Source: Posidoniimonas corsicana
GTDB lineage: Bacteria > Planctomycetota > Planctomycetia > Pirellulales > Lacipirellulaceae
DNA: 64,000 nucleotides
NCBI RefSeq assembly: GCF_007859765.1
Contig: NZ_SIHJ01000002.1
Span: 1-64,000, forward strand
Direction: 5' to 3'
Shown here: positions 18,175-26,533 of the stretch, in pieces
Layout of the letters: each line of letters begins with the position of its first letter
Numbering within the stretch: position 1 is the first letter of the stretch
Notes under the pieces: model-generated
Database searches by the model: none
What the model saw: the letters and a program-made list of their open reading frames with translations, nothing else
What the model was told of the DNA's origin: nothing
Made by a program: the position numbers and the translations under genes

Positions 18175-18220
18175 TTACTGTACGCCCGAATAGTATATCG
18201 GTGTACAGTACCTCCAGCAA
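18175..18220 (-). promoter_or_regulatory. recA promoter with two GTACTGTAC-like operators
   Basis: On the minus strand TTGCTG (18215-18220) and TATACT (18192-18197) are separated by exactly 17 nt, a good sigma-70 type promoter. A perfect 9-bp odd palindrome, GTACTGTAC, lies in the spacer (18203-18211), and a second copy with one change lies just past the -10 (18175-18183), about 28 bp centre to centre. Placement over the spacer and start site is what a repressor site would show. LexA control of recA is general in bacteria; that these are LexA sites is inference, and the spacing differs from the E. coli SOS box. The leader to the ATG is about 100 nt. Confidence 0.55.
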
Positions 18221-18268
18221 GAGAAATCCTGTCGGTCTTTTCCTCCGTCGAGGACGCTGCTGGTAAAC

Positions 18269-18832
18269 CTAGAGGGTCACGCGGGCCAACACGTGGTAAT
18301 CGGGTCCGTCCAGCCTTAGCTGGCTGGCGTAGACTGTGACCGCATCAACCACCATCTTTCCCGCCTCGAAGCGCTCGAGGCTGGACAGCTCGCCCGCTAG
18401 CTGCTGGGAGGGGCGGGCGGAGCGGATGAGCCGCCCGATAGTCAGGTGGGGAACGAACCGGCGGTTCTCGCCCCGGAACCCCAGCTCGGCCAGCTCGTCG
18501 TCGATGGCGCCGTGCAGCTCGATCAGCCGGTCCTGCCCCTCCCCGACGCCGACCCACAACGTCTTGGGCTTGTCGGCCGCCGGGAACGCTCCCACGCCGC
18601 GGGCCTCGATTTCGAACGGGTCGAACGACTCGGCGGCCGCCTTCACGCGGCCACAGACGTCAACGATCTCCTGGTCCGTGATGTCGCCGAGGAACTGCAG
18701 CGTGAAGTGCAGGTTCTCCAGCTCCACCCACCGGTAGTCCCGCCCGTGAGCGGCCAGCAGGTCCATCAGGGCGACGGCGTTCGACCGAACCTCGGGCGAG
18801 GCCTCAACGGCGATAAACGTGCGGGTCTTCAA
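18269..18832 (-). CDS. thpR: RNA 2',3'-cyclic phosphodiesterase (LigT/ThpR)
   Basis: 187 aa, a complete 2H phosphoesterase. Two HxTx motifs form the active site: HFTLQFLG and HLTIGRL. The N-terminus RTFIAVEAS and the segment GVGAFPAADKPKTLWVGV are typical of the family. These enzymes open 2',3'-cyclic phosphates on RNA and can join 2'-5' RNA ends. No signal peptide. The recA promoter lies just downstream, so the gene is likely on its own transcript. The upstream neighbour, a zinc-ribbon protein gene, ends 53 nt before the start and could be in the same unit. Confidence 0.93.
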   Translation of the reverse strand: MKTRTFIAVEASPEVRSNAVALMDLLAAHGRDYRWVELENLHFTLQFLGDITDQEIVDVCGRVKAAAESFDPFEIEARGVGAFPAADKPKTLWVGVGEGQDRLIELHGAIDDELAELGFRGENRRFVPHLTIGRLIRSARPSQQLAGELSSLERFEAGKMVVDAVTVYASQLRLDGPDYHVLARVTL

Positions 18833-18885
18833 CGCAAATCCTTCCTTCGCAGCCGACTTCTACGCACAGAAGTCTGGCGTTCCCT

Positions 18886-19410
18886 CTAATCATGCGTTGC
18901 ATTATCGCCTCCCACAAAGGCTGCTGCCCGACTCTCATAGGCCAAGCGTGTACGGACGGCCTCTCGGAATGCTGGGCTTGGCGAGCCGAATCCAGTCTTC
19001 TCAAGACTACCGAGGAGATTGTCAAGCAGGTACGCGGGGGTAAGCAAGACCCCCCGAATCCCCCACCAGCCAAACACAGCACAATGCAGAGCGTCGAGCA
19101 GCTTTTGCCGCCGACCACACGCATCGCAGCTTGCACGGGTGCATTCACTCTTCAGCAAGAAGAGTATGCTCGTGATCCGCACCGAACACTGAACATCCAC
19201 TGGACCAGCTCCACCACAAACGGGACATTCTCCAGTATGGAGCCTCAGTACCTCTGCCTCCAGTTCCTCATCCGACGGACCATATTTTCTTAGAACTTGA
19301 CTCGCGACGGATTGGCAGTCGCGTCCACAAAAACGAGGAACCCCTAGATTATCTCCGGCAAAGGTCAGACCACTCCCGCAATTGAAGCAATTCGCCACGG
19401 TGCCTGCCAA
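18886..19410 (-). CDS. Zinc-ribbon membrane-associated hypothetical protein
   Basis: 174 aa. The N-terminus has a Cys cluster (CFNCGSGL ... RFCGRDC) and a second one follows (GECPVCGGAGPVDVQC ... CTRASCDACGRRQ), both fit to bind zinc. After it comes a hydrophobic segment (LDALHCAVFGWWGIRGVLLTPAYLLDNLLG) that may be one or two membrane helices. I do not recognise a named family. Base composition here is lower in GC than the neighbours, which may point to transfer or weak selection. The upstream PfkB gene ends only 4 nt before its start, so the two are probably co-transcribed. Confidence 0.65.
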   Translation of the reverse strand: MAGTVANCFNCGSGLTFAGDNLGVPRFCGRDCQSVASQVLRKYGPSDEELEAEVLRLHTGECPVCGGAGPVDVQCSVRITSILFLLKSECTRASCDACGRRQKLLDALHCAVFGWWGIRGVLLTPAYLLDNLLGSLEKTGFGSPSPAFREAVRTRLAYESRAAAFVGGDNATHD

Positions 19411-19414
19411 TCCT

Positions 19415-20323
19415 CTAGAACGTCAGCATCTTGCGGAACTTGACCATCCGCTCCTCGATGTCGTCGCGGGTGATCTCCTTCATCCGCGCCAGGCCAAAGC
19501 CCTCGACGTTGAAGCTGGCCGCGAGGGTGCCGTAGGCCATGGCGGTCTTGATCTGCTCGGGCTCGAAGCCGTCGTCCTTCTCGGCCAGGTACCCCATCAT
19601 TCCACCGGCAAAGCTGTCGCCGGCGCCGGTTGGGTCAACCACCTTGTCGGTTGGGTAGGCCGGCATCACGTAGGTTTCATGCTCGGAGAAGAACATGGCG
19701 CCGTGCTCGCCCTTCTTGATGATCACGAACTTGGGGCCCATCTTGCGCACCAGGTGGCCGGCCTTCACCAGGTTCTCGGTGCCGGTCATCAGCTTGGCTT
19801 CACTGTCGTTAAGCACCAAGCCGTCGAGCTGGCCGAGCAGCGCGTCGAGGTCGTTCCGCTGGGTCTCGATCCAGAGGTCCATGGTGTCGGCAACGGCCAG
19901 CCGCCGACCGGGGGTCTGGTCGAGCACCTTCTGCTGCACGCCCGGCACGCCGTTGGCCAGGAAGATGTACTGGGCCTTGCGGTAGCTCTCGGGCAGCACC
20001 GGGTTGAACTCGCCGAACACGTTCAACTCGACGTTGAGCGTCTCGCGGTCGTTCATGTTCGGCTCGTACCGGCCGGTCCAGGTGAACGTCTTGCCGCCGT
20101 CCACCACCTGCAGGCCCGTGGTGTCGATGTTGCGGCTCTGGAGCAGCTCGGTGTGCTCGGCAGGCCAGTCCTCGCCCACCACGCCCACTAACCGCACGGG
20201 GGTGAAAAAGCTGGCCGCATAAGAAAAGTGCGTAGCCGACCCGCCCAGCAGGTTGTCGTGCCGACCGCCCTCGGGCGTTTCGACGTTATCAATGGCGACC
20301 GATCCAACAACGAGCAGTGGCAT
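19415..20323 (-). CDS. PfkB-family carbohydrate kinase
   Basis: 302 aa from the ATG at 20323, which gives the family-typical start MPLLVVGSVAIDNVETP; the longer frame upstream is rejected. Family signatures seen: a glycine-rich GGSATHFSYAASFF motif near the N-terminus and the C-terminal active-site motif DPTGAGDSFAGGMMG with the catalytic Asp. Kinases of this family phosphorylate sugars or nucleosides (ribokinase, fructokinase, adenosine kinase); substrate cannot be told from the sequence. It is cytoplasmic. Its stop is 4 nt before the zinc-ribbon gene, and the GDSL hydrolase gene lies 109 nt upstream on the same strand. Confidence 0.9.
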   Translation of the reverse strand: MPLLVVGSVAIDNVETPEGGRHDNLLGGSATHFSYAASFFTPVRLVGVVGEDWPAEHTELLQSRNIDTTGLQVVDGGKTFTWTGRYEPNMNDRETLNVELNVFGEFNPVLPESYRKAQYIFLANGVPGVQQKVLDQTPGRRLAVADTMDLWIETQRNDLDALLGQLDGLVLNDSEAKLMTGTENLVKAGHLVRKMGPKFVIIKKGEHGAMFFSEHETYVMPAYPTDKVVDPTGAGDSFAGGMMGYLAEKDDGFEPEQIKTAMAYGTLAASFNVEGFGLARMKEITRDDIEERMVKFRKMLTF

Positions 20324-20432
20324 AGCTTGGCGGGGGGATGGGGGAGACTGGGGGAAGGCGCACGGTTTGAGCAATCCAGGATTATCGCGGGCGTGGGGCT
20401 CCGCCACAACCGGGCCGGGTTTGCCGCCCCTG

Positions 20433-21107
20433 CTAGAGGCCGCGGACCACCTGGTAAGCGGCCTGGCCGATCATCCGAGCGCCCTCGGCATTGGGGTGAA
20501 GGTTGTCGCGGAACAGCTCTGGTCGATTGGCGAACATCGCGTAGCCGTCCAGCAGCGGCAGCCCCAGCTGTTCGGCCGTTTCGGCGATGGCCGGCCGGAT
20601 CGTCTGGTCGAGGGTTGGGATGCTGATCTCCGGAAGCGGATCGAACACCGGCGGGGGCAAGGCGACCACCACCTGCGCGTTGTCGCCGGCCTTGCGCAAA
20701 TGCTCGACCAGTTCGGTGTAGTCCCTGCGGAAGTTGGCGAGGTTCCCGAGGTTGGCGTGCTGGGCGTCGTTCGTGCCGAGTGAGACCACCACAATCTGGC
20801 CAGCAAACCGCTCGGCCGACGTGAAAGACGGCGTCCGCCAGTAAGGTTCGTTCGTTTCGCGCCCCGCGGTGGCGCCGCTGTAGCCGAAGTTGCGAACCGA
20901 GTAGCCCTCGCCCAGCAGCCGGCCTAGCACCGCCGGGTAGCACTCCTCGCGGCGGTTCTCAAGCCCGCGGCCGAAGGTGACGCTTGCGCCGACGCATGCT
21001 ACGCGGCGGGGAGCTTCAGGGGGTGCAGACATAACTGGGCACTCAGGGGTAGGAACGCGGGTGGGGGTCTCAATCTCGTGCAAGCGGTCCCAGTTGAACA
21101 GTGCCAT
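20433..21107 (-). CDS. SGNH/GDSL-type hydrolase
   Basis: 224 aa from the ATG at 21107; a Met 25 residues further in, nearer the domain, is an alternative start. All blocks of the SGNH fold are present: block I ACVGASVTFG (catalytic Ser), block II Gly in NFGYSGATAG, block III VVSLGTNDAQ (Asn), and block V DNLHPNAEG (Asp and His). Such enzymes remove acyl or acetyl groups from sugars, lipids or other esters. No signal peptide is visible, so a cytoplasmic location is likely. The PfkB kinase gene follows. Confidence 0.88.
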   Translation of the reverse strand: MALFNWDRLHEIETPTRVPTPECPVMSAPPEAPRRVACVGASVTFGRGLENRREECYPAVLGRLLGEGYSVRNFGYSGATAGRETNEPYWRTPSFTSAERFAGQIVVVSLGTNDAQHANLGNLANFRRDYTELVEHLRKAGDNAQVVVALPPPVFDPLPEISIPTLDQTIRPAIAETAEQLGLPLLDGYAMFANRPELFRDNLHPNAEGARMIGQAAYQVVRGL

Positions 21108-21667
21108 GTTGGCGGCACGGCGCCGAGCCCAGTGGTCCGGCTGGCCCCCCCTCCGCTCCCAGTGCTGTACGAGGGGGCGTCGCTACGCCCGAGATTCGCC
21201 CTGCTTTCCCGCGAAAAGTAGCCGATCATTTGCAATAAATGTCCTAGGAGTTGGCCACGGCCGCGCATAGGATCAACTGCGCATTGATTGCGTCTTTTCA
21301 TTTTTAGGCTGCTCAGCAAGCGTCGACTTTTTCGCTCGTGCTTCGGGATGAGGGTGTGTGGCGCCCCCTGAGCGTTCAGCGGTTTTGCCTTATGTCGAGG
21401 CGGATACTTTAGTTGCGATCGTGGGCTAACGGCTGGTGAGATCCCGACTTTGGCCGGCGCCGCCAGCAGAGCGACCCGCCGCGGCCAATCGGTTCGCCTC
21501 AGTACTCAAGTTGTGCGGGAAAGGCGGCGTAAGTGCAGCCAGCCCGTCACGGATTGCGGATTACGCCGCCGGCAGAATGACCGGCGCACCGAACATACGC
21601 CACGGCGCGAGGGCGCCGGACGGCCACAACTCTCGTCCAATGACCTATTCACATCTGGGAGGATGAC
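21108..21667. other. 560-nt gene-free region between divergent genes
   Basis: No credible gene on either strand. The part from about 21200 to 21440 is noticeably richer in A and T than the surroundings, with T-runs (cattttta, actttttc, gcggttttgcc). It should contain the leaders and promoters of the GDSL gene (minus) and the PEP-CTERM gene (plus). The only firm element is GGGAGG at 21658-21663, the ribosome site for the gene that starts at 21668. A small RNA cannot be excluded. Confidence 0.5.
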
Positions 21668-22924
21668 ATGGCGAGCTTTGGGAGACCAACACTTGGCTGC
21701 GTCGGCGCGATGATCGCCGGCGCGGCGCTGGTATGGGGATCGGCGACGCCGGTCCACGCGGTGCTGCTGGCGTACGAGGGTTTCGACTACGACTCCGGCT
21801 CGGCGCTCAACGGCCTGGACGGCGGCACTGGGTTCGACGGCGCCTGGGGCGACGTGCTCAACCAGGGGATCAGCACCACGGACGTGATCGTGGCCGACAG
21901 CCTGACCTACTCCGACACCGGCGGCAATATGCTGCTGACCTCCGGCAACCGCATGCTCAACTCCGGCGCCAGCAACACGTCGTTCATTGGCCGTGCACTG
22001 GACTTCCGCCGCGACGACACCACCGGCTCAACCACCTGGTTCAGCATGCTGGGCGTCCGCCTGGGCATGCCGGTCCGCGGCGCCAACTTCACGCTGTTCG
22101 ACACGACGCACGCCGACGACCCCGTCAACACTCCCCAGGGCGGCGCGGCGGAGAAGATCAACATCGGAGAGAACTCCAACGTCACGTTCACCCTGCCCGA
22201 CGGCGTCACGACCGAGGACCGCTGGACCATCCGCGCCCCACAGGTGGTCGCGAACGCAACGCTGGCGGAGGACCCGCCGCCCTTCGAGAACACCGCCGGC
22301 CCCAACGTGCGTGACGTCTACTCCGACGTGCTGTTCACCGACCTTGCGATGTTCGTGATGCGCATCGACCACAACAACGGGGTCGCCGACTCGGTCACGA
22401 TGTGGATGAACCCGGAACTCGACTCGACGCCCGCCGACGAGGACGCCTTCGGCTACTACCGCCCGGACAACCTGCAGGCCGCTGCCGACGCGCTGGGCGC
22501 CTCGGCCTACAACAACGAGCCCAATGGCTCGGAGTTCTCGTTCGACCTAATGCGGCTGTTCGCCGGCGGCGACCAGGGCGCCGGGCCGGGCGAGTGGCAG
22601 CTCGACGAGCTCCGCATCGGCGAGACCTTCACCGACGTCGCGCCGATCGCCGGCGCCGGCGGCATCCCGGGCGACTTCAACAACGACGAAACGGTCGACG
22701 CGGCCGACTACACCATCTGGCGTGACAACCTGGGCGGCGACGAGTCGGCCCTCGGCGGCAACGGAAACGGCTCCGGCACCGTCGACAACGACGACTACAA
22801 CCTGTGGCGTTCGCAGTACGGCGCCACGTCGGCGCCGTCCGCCGCGAGGTCGGCGCCCGAACCGGCCTGCCTCGGCCTGCTGGCGGTCGCCGCCGCTGGC
22901 GTAGTGGCCCGCCGCCGGAGGTAA
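21668..22924 (+). CDS. Secreted protein with dockerin-like repeats and a PEP-CTERM-like tail
   Basis: 418 aa. Signal peptide (GCVGAMIAGAALVWGSATPVHA), a beta-rich domain of about 330 residues, then two dockerin type I-like calcium loops (GDFNNDETVDAADYTIWRDN and GSGTVDNDDYNLWRSQYG) and a C-terminal tail APEPACLGLLAVAAAGVVARRRR, which matches the PEP motif, hydrophobic segment and basic cluster of PEP-CTERM sorting signals. In planctomycetes this combination marks surface or exopolymer proteins. GGGAGG precedes the ATG. It has its own terminator. The N-terminal domain is not one I recognise. Confidence 0.85.
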   Translation: MASFGRPTLGCVGAMIAGAALVWGSATPVHAVLLAYEGFDYDSGSALNGLDGGTGFDGAWGDVLNQGISTTDVIVADSLTYSDTGGNMLLTSGNRMLNSGASNTSFIGRALDFRRDDTTGSTTWFSMLGVRLGMPVRGANFTLFDTTHADDPVNTPQGGAAEKINIGENSNVTFTLPDGVTTEDRWTIRAPQVVANATLAEDPPPFENTAGPNVRDVYSDVLFTDLAMFVMRIDHNNGVADSVTMWMNPELDSTPADEDAFGYYRPDNLQAAADALGASAYNNEPNGSEFSFDLMRLFAGGDQGAGPGEWQLDELRIGETFTDVAPIAGAGGIPGDFNNDETVDAADYTIWRDNLGGDESALGGNGNGSGTVDNDDYNLWRSQYGATSAPSAARSAPEPACLGLLAVAAAGVVARRRR

Positions 22925-22946
22925 CCGAAGTAACCCAATGCCGCAC

Positions 22947-22986
22947 AACGGCACGGACGCGGGGCAGCGTCCGTGCCGTTTTTCTT
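22947..22986 (+). terminator. Intrinsic terminator of the first PEP-CTERM gene
   Basis: A perfect 14-bp stem (AACGGCACGGACGC with GCGTCCGTGCCGTT), 6-nt loop, then TTTCTT, 22 nt after the stop. Very strong by stem length. Confidence 0.92.
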
Positions 22987-23106
22987 GCCGCCCCCCACCC
23001 CGCCACAACCGCCTTCCATCGATCGCCCGACCTGTCGCGTCGCCCCACCTTGATCTGCACCCTGATTGTCAGCCCGCTCCGCCCGTGCTGGCGGAACCGG
23101 ATACCT

Positions 23107-24090
23107 ATGCCCCGCAACCGCACTGCCCACGTCTTGTTGCTGGCCGCCCTGGCCGGCCTGACGCCCCCCGCCGCTGCCCAGACCACCTGGGACATCGACA
23201 ATACCAGCAGCATCGGCGGCGCCGCGGTGGTGGACGTTGTCGGCAGCCCGACGGTTGTGCCCACGCCGTTTGGCGATGGCCTCCGCTTCGACGGCAACGA
23301 CGGCCTGATCGTGGACGCGAACCCGATCGCCGGGGCCGCCGCCTACACCATCGAGATGCTCTTCCGCCCCGACCCGATCGAGAACGTGTCCAGCAACCAG
23401 CCACGTGTGCTGCACGTGCAATCCGCGATCCCACCCGACCACCGCGTCACCCTCGAGACCCGCGTTACCGGTGACAACTGGTACCTCGACGCGTTCGTCC
23501 GCTCGCAGCGGCCCGGCCAGTCGAACCCGAGCGTCGTGAACAGTTTGGCGATCATCGACGATACCAAGCTGCACCCGCTCGGCGAGTGGTACAACTTCAC
23601 CGTCACCTACGATGGCCAGACCCTGGCCGCCTACCTCAACGGCCAGCTCGAGCTCGAGGGCGATGTCGACGTGCTGGCGACCGCCGACGGGCAGGTTTCG
23701 CTCGGCATGCGGCACAACAAGGTCAACTTCTTCGAGGGCGTGATCGCCAAGGCCCGTTTCACCCCGCAAGTTCTCGACCCGGCCGACTTCCTGCCCGCCT
23801 ATGTCCCAGGCGACTACGACCGCAGCGGGGTGGTCGACGCGGCCGACTACGCCCTGTGGCGGACGTCATACGGCGGGGCCGCCGCCCTCGGCGAGGGCGC
23901 CGACGGCAACCGCGACGGGCGGATCGACGCGGCGGACTACACCGTGTGGCGTGACGCGGCGCCCCAGGCGGTGGAGCTGGCCAACGCCCACCACGCCGTG
24001 CCGGAGCCGTCCGCGGCGGCGTTCGTGCTGCTGCTGGCATTGGCCGCCCGACGGCCGACTTTTGACCGCTCCCAGCACATCGATCCTTAG
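23107..24090 (+). CDS. LamG-like secreted protein with dockerin repeats and PEP-CTERM-like end
   Basis: 327 aa from the ATG at 23107. Signal peptide (RTAHVLLLAALAGLTPPAAA), then a concanavalin/LamG-like domain (DGLRFDGNDGLIV, AAYTIEMLFRPD, GEWYNFTVTYDGQTLAAYLNG, KVNFFEGVIAKARF), two dockerin-like loops (GDYDRSGVVDAADYALWRTS, DGNRDGRIDAADYTVWRD), and the tail VPEPSAAAFVLLLALAARR. The last 11 or so residues (PTFDRSQHIDP) and the stop codon are encoded by the inverted repeat that follows, so the normal RRR end has been altered. LamG domains bind sugars. The 180 nt before the start hold a terminator and no gene. Confidence 0.85.
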   Translation: MPRNRTAHVLLLAALAGLTPPAAAQTTWDIDNTSSIGGAAVVDVVGSPTVVPTPFGDGLRFDGNDGLIVDANPIAGAAAYTIEMLFRPDPIENVSSNQPRVLHVQSAIPPDHRVTLETRVTGDNWYLDAFVRSQRPGQSNPSVVNSLAIIDDTKLHPLGEWYNFTVTYDGQTLAAYLNGQLELEGDVDVLATADGQVSLGMRHNKVNFFEGVIAKARFTPQVLDPADFLPAYVPGDYDRSGVVDAADYALWRTSYGGAAALGEGADGNRDGRIDAADYTVWRDAAPQAVELANAHHAVPEPSAAAFVLLLALAARRPTFDRSQHIDP

Positions 24091-24221
24091 GGACGAAAGT
24101 CCGCCGGTATTGCCCGTGCCAAACCCCGGTTCACACTACTATAGCAGTGTGTGTTGGCGTCGAGGGCGAACTTGCCCGCCGACTTTTGTCCGCACCTGCA
24201 CGCGGATAGGGACAGAAGTCT
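24053..24221. repeat. Two-hairpin intergenic repeat, cluster 2
   Basis: Same arrangement as the cluster at 186-351: four core copies in order +,-,+,-. Hairpin 1 pairs GACTTTTGACC at 24057-24067 with GGACGAAAGTC at 24091-24101 (one wobble, one mismatch). Hairpin 2 pairs GACTTTTGTCC at 24181-24191 with GGACAGAAGTC at 24210-24220 (one wobble). The minus-strand copy at 24079-24101 carries the same CCCTAAGGATCGATG extension found in cluster 1. Between the hairpins is an unrelated 6-bp inverted repeat (CACACT ... AGTGTG, 24132-24151). The first hairpin overlaps the end of the LamG/PEP-CTERM gene. Confidence 0.75.
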
Positions 24222-24492
24222 TGGCCGGCGCCTCCCGCATTGAACTTTGGCCGGTCCCGCCGCCGTCCGCCACAGCCTAGCCCCCGCCGAGCAACCCTCC
24301 ATTGGACCGCGCTAGGTGGCCGGTTCCTACCAAAAACCCGTGAGAAACTCGCTGGACCACTGGGGCGGCGGCTGTGGCGCGTAGCGGCACGGCGCCGCCA
24401 AACAGGGGGTCGGTGCGGTTGACGCTTAGGGCCTTCTGCCTAGGGTTCCTGTAGCGATATCGCCGCAGATCTAACAGGAGGAGGCGGTCACC
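24222..24492. other. Gap before the charged-protein/phosphatase operon
   Basis: About 270 nt with no gene that I can support. It must contain the operon promoter. GGAGGAGG at 24477-24484, shortly before the next ATG, is a strong ribosome site. No clear promoter boxes were identified. Confidence 0.45.
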
Positions 24493-24696
24493 ATGGCCGA
24501 GCCCAACCACCCCAAGAACGTGCACTCCGAAGAGGTGAAGCAGGAGCACGTCAGCCATTGGGACCGCGACTACCTGCCGACCGAAGAGCTCGAGGCCCAG
24601 TACCGGGAGTCGAAACGCGACGAACCGGAGCAACCGCCTGAGGACGAAAGCGCGGCCGCTAGCCGCGACGACCGGTCCAGCGGTGGGGGCGCGTAG
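24493..24696 (+). CDS. Small, highly charged, probably disordered protein
   Basis: 67 aa, preceded by a strong GGAGGAGG. Rich in Glu, Asp, Lys, Arg, Pro and Ser with few hydrophobics (HWDRDYLPTEELEAQYRES in the middle, a Ser/Gly tail), so it is probably disordered. No family is recognised. Its stop is followed after one nucleotide by the ATG of the phosphatase gene, which implies translational coupling. It could be a partner or substrate of the phosphatase; that is inference only. Reality as a gene is supported by the ribosome site and the coupling. Confidence 0.6.
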   Translation: MAEPNHPKNVHSEEVKQEHVSHWDRDYLPTEELEAQYRESKRDEPEQPPEDESAAASRDDRSSGGGA

Positions 24697-24697
24697 C

Positions 24698-25558
24698 ATG
24701 CCGGCGCCCGAGCAATGCGCCGACCGTATGCAGTGCATGGAGCTGTGGGGCGGCAACACGTCGGTCTCGCGTGCCGTCACGACACCGGGGCTCGAGGTGC
24801 GGGTGCACAGCCGCCCCCACGCCGGCGCGGCCGGCGGAGGCGACGTGCACTACGTCTCGTCCTGCGCGTCGGGCCGCATCACGCGGCTACTCTTGGCCGA
24901 CGTCAGCGGCCACGGCGAGGACGCGTCGCGGCTGGCCCTCTCGCTCCGCGACCTGATGCGGGCGAACGTCAACCTCATCGACCACACGCAGTTCGTGCGC
25001 GAGATGAACCGCCAGTTCTCCAGCCAGCTCAGCACCGACCGGTTCGCCACGGCGGTGGTCTGCACGTACTTCTCTCCCAAGCGGTCGCTGCAGATCGGCA
25101 ACGCCGGTCACCCCCCGCCGCTGCTCTACCGCGCCGCCACGGGCCGTTGGTCCCAGGCCGAGCACAACGCTGACGACACCGACTCGGACGACCCCGCCGA
25201 CTTCCCCTTCGGCGTGCTCCCCGCCGCCGACTACTCGCGACTCGAGACCCGCCTCGACAGCGGCGACCTGCTGCTCTGCTTCAGCGACGCCTTCACCGAG
25301 TCGGTCGACGCGTCCGGCGTTCCCCTTGGCGCCGCCGGCTTGCTGCGGTGCGTGCGGCAGCTCGACGCCGCCGCGCCCGAGCAGATCGTCCCCGAGCTGC
25401 TCGACAGGCTGGCAGGCGAGCACCCCGACAACCTCACCCAGGACGACGCCACCGTGTTCCTTGTGCGGGCGGTCGACTCGGCGCCGACGCTGCGCGACAA
25501 CCTGCTGGCGCCGCTCCGTCTGCTGGGCCCCGTGCGGGACCGCAGCGGGGTCGAGTAG
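24698..25558 (+). CDS. SpoIIE/RsbU-type PP2C serine phosphatase
   Basis: 286 aa. PP2C-like SpoIIE domain with the metal-binding motifs: GGGDVHYVSS, LLLADVSGHGEDA, GNAGHPPPLLYR, FSDAFTESVD and LTQDDATVFLV. No sensor domain, transmembrane segment or response-regulator domain precedes it; about 45 residues of unknown role form the N-terminus. Such enzymes dephosphorylate anti-anti-sigma (STAS) proteins in partner-switch systems, but no STAS or RsbW-like gene is nearby. Start ATG is one nucleotide after the stop of the small charged protein, so they form an operon. Confidence 0.9.
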   Translation: MPAPEQCADRMQCMELWGGNTSVSRAVTTPGLEVRVHSRPHAGAAGGGDVHYVSSCASGRITRLLLADVSGHGEDASRLALSLRDLMRANVNLIDHTQFVREMNRQFSSQLSTDRFATAVVCTYFSPKRSLQIGNAGHPPPLLYRAATGRWSQAEHNADDTDSDDPADFPFGVLPAADYSRLETRLDSGDLLLCFSDAFTESVDASGVPLGAAGLLRCVRQLDAAAPEQIVPELLDRLAGEHPDNLTQDDATVFLVRAVDSAPTLRDNLLAPLRLLGPVRDRSGVE

Positions 25559-25718
25559 CCCCCGGCGCAAGCAGCACAGGCCGCACAGGCGTCCCCACCC
25601 CGACGGTTCCCGACACGCAGCGGCGGGCAGCCCCAACCTCGGTCGAGCATCGGGCCGCTGGCGGTCGACCAAAAAAGCTATACCGTAGGGCCCCCTGCCC
25701 GCCCCCTAGGCTGCCGCT

Positions 25719-26483
25719 GTGTCGATCATCGGACCCAACTCGTCGTTCAACTCGACCCGGCTGGTGAACCAACACCACCGCGCGAACGACCGCACCGCCA
25801 AGGCGCTCGAGCGGCTCAGCACGGGCAAGCGGATCAACCGCCCGAGCGACGACCCGTCCGGCTTCGTCGCGGTCGAGCAGCTGCGGGGCGAGTTGATCGA
25901 CCTCCAGGCCGAGGGCCGCGCGGCCGGCTTCCGGCGGGTCGGCGCCGCGGGCCGCACCTCCGGCCTGGGCGAGGTGCAGCGGGCGCTCAACGACCTCCGC
26001 GGCGCGGTCACCACGGCCGCCAACTCCATCAACTCACGGGCGGAGATCGCGGCGCTGCAGGGGGAAGTCGAGGCATCGCTCGACGCCATCGACCTGGTCG
26101 ACAGCTACACCGCGGGCCTCCCGGACGACGCGTCGCTCGAGGCGCTCCGCGGGTCGGGCGCGGCCAACCTGCTCGATGGCGACGCCGGCCTCGCCGCCAA
26201 AGTTGTCGACGCGCAGCAGGGCGCCGTCGCCCAGGCCGCGGCGGCCGCCGGCGCAGCCAGCCGGACCGACCAGGCCTTGGATGAACTGCGGCAGGACCGG
26301 ATCGTCATCACCACCGCGACGATCAGCCAGATTGAGGACGCGGACTTCGCCGAGGAGAGCGTGAACCTGGCGGCCGGCCGCGTGCTGTCGCAGGCTTCAG
26401 CCGCCGCGCTCGCCTACTCCAGCCGCCAGCAGGCCGAGCAGATCGACGAGCTCATCGCACGGCTGGACGTCCAGGTCGGCTAG
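25719..26483 (+). CDS. Minimal flagellin-like protein
   Basis: 254 aa, GTG start. The conserved N-terminal D0/D1 helices of flagellin are seen in NQHHRANDRTAKALERLSTGKRINRPSDDPSGFVAVEQL, here read as separate blocks (LSTGKRIN, SDDPSGF), and the C-terminal D1/D0 in IEDADFAEESVNLAAGRVL and SQASAAALAYSSRQ. The middle, where flagellins have variable D2/D3 domains, is only about 100 residues, Ala-rich and helical. It may be a small flagellin or a secreted filament-like relative. No other flagellar gene lies in the window. It follows the phosphatase by 160 nt on the same strand. Confidence 0.8.
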   Translation: MSIIGPNSSFNSTRLVNQHHRANDRTAKALERLSTGKRINRPSDDPSGFVAVEQLRGELIDLQAEGRAAGFRRVGAAGRTSGLGEVQRALNDLRGAVTTAANSINSRAEIAALQGEVEASLDAIDLVDSYTAGLPDDASLEALRGSGAANLLDGDAGLAAKVVDAQQGAVAQAAAAAGAASRTDQALDELRQDRIVITTATISQIEDADFAEESVNLAAGRVLSQASAAALAYSSRQQAEQIDELIARLDVQVG

Positions 26484-26533
26484 CGGATCGGGCGGCACAA
26501 CGTCTCCGACAACGACGCCCGTGGCGCCCGGAT

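Noticed and set aside
18176-18210. E. coli-type SOS box (CTGT-N8-ACAG)
   Set aside because: The spacing between CTGT and ACAG is 23 nt here, so it is not the E. coli type; treated as two separate near-palindromes.
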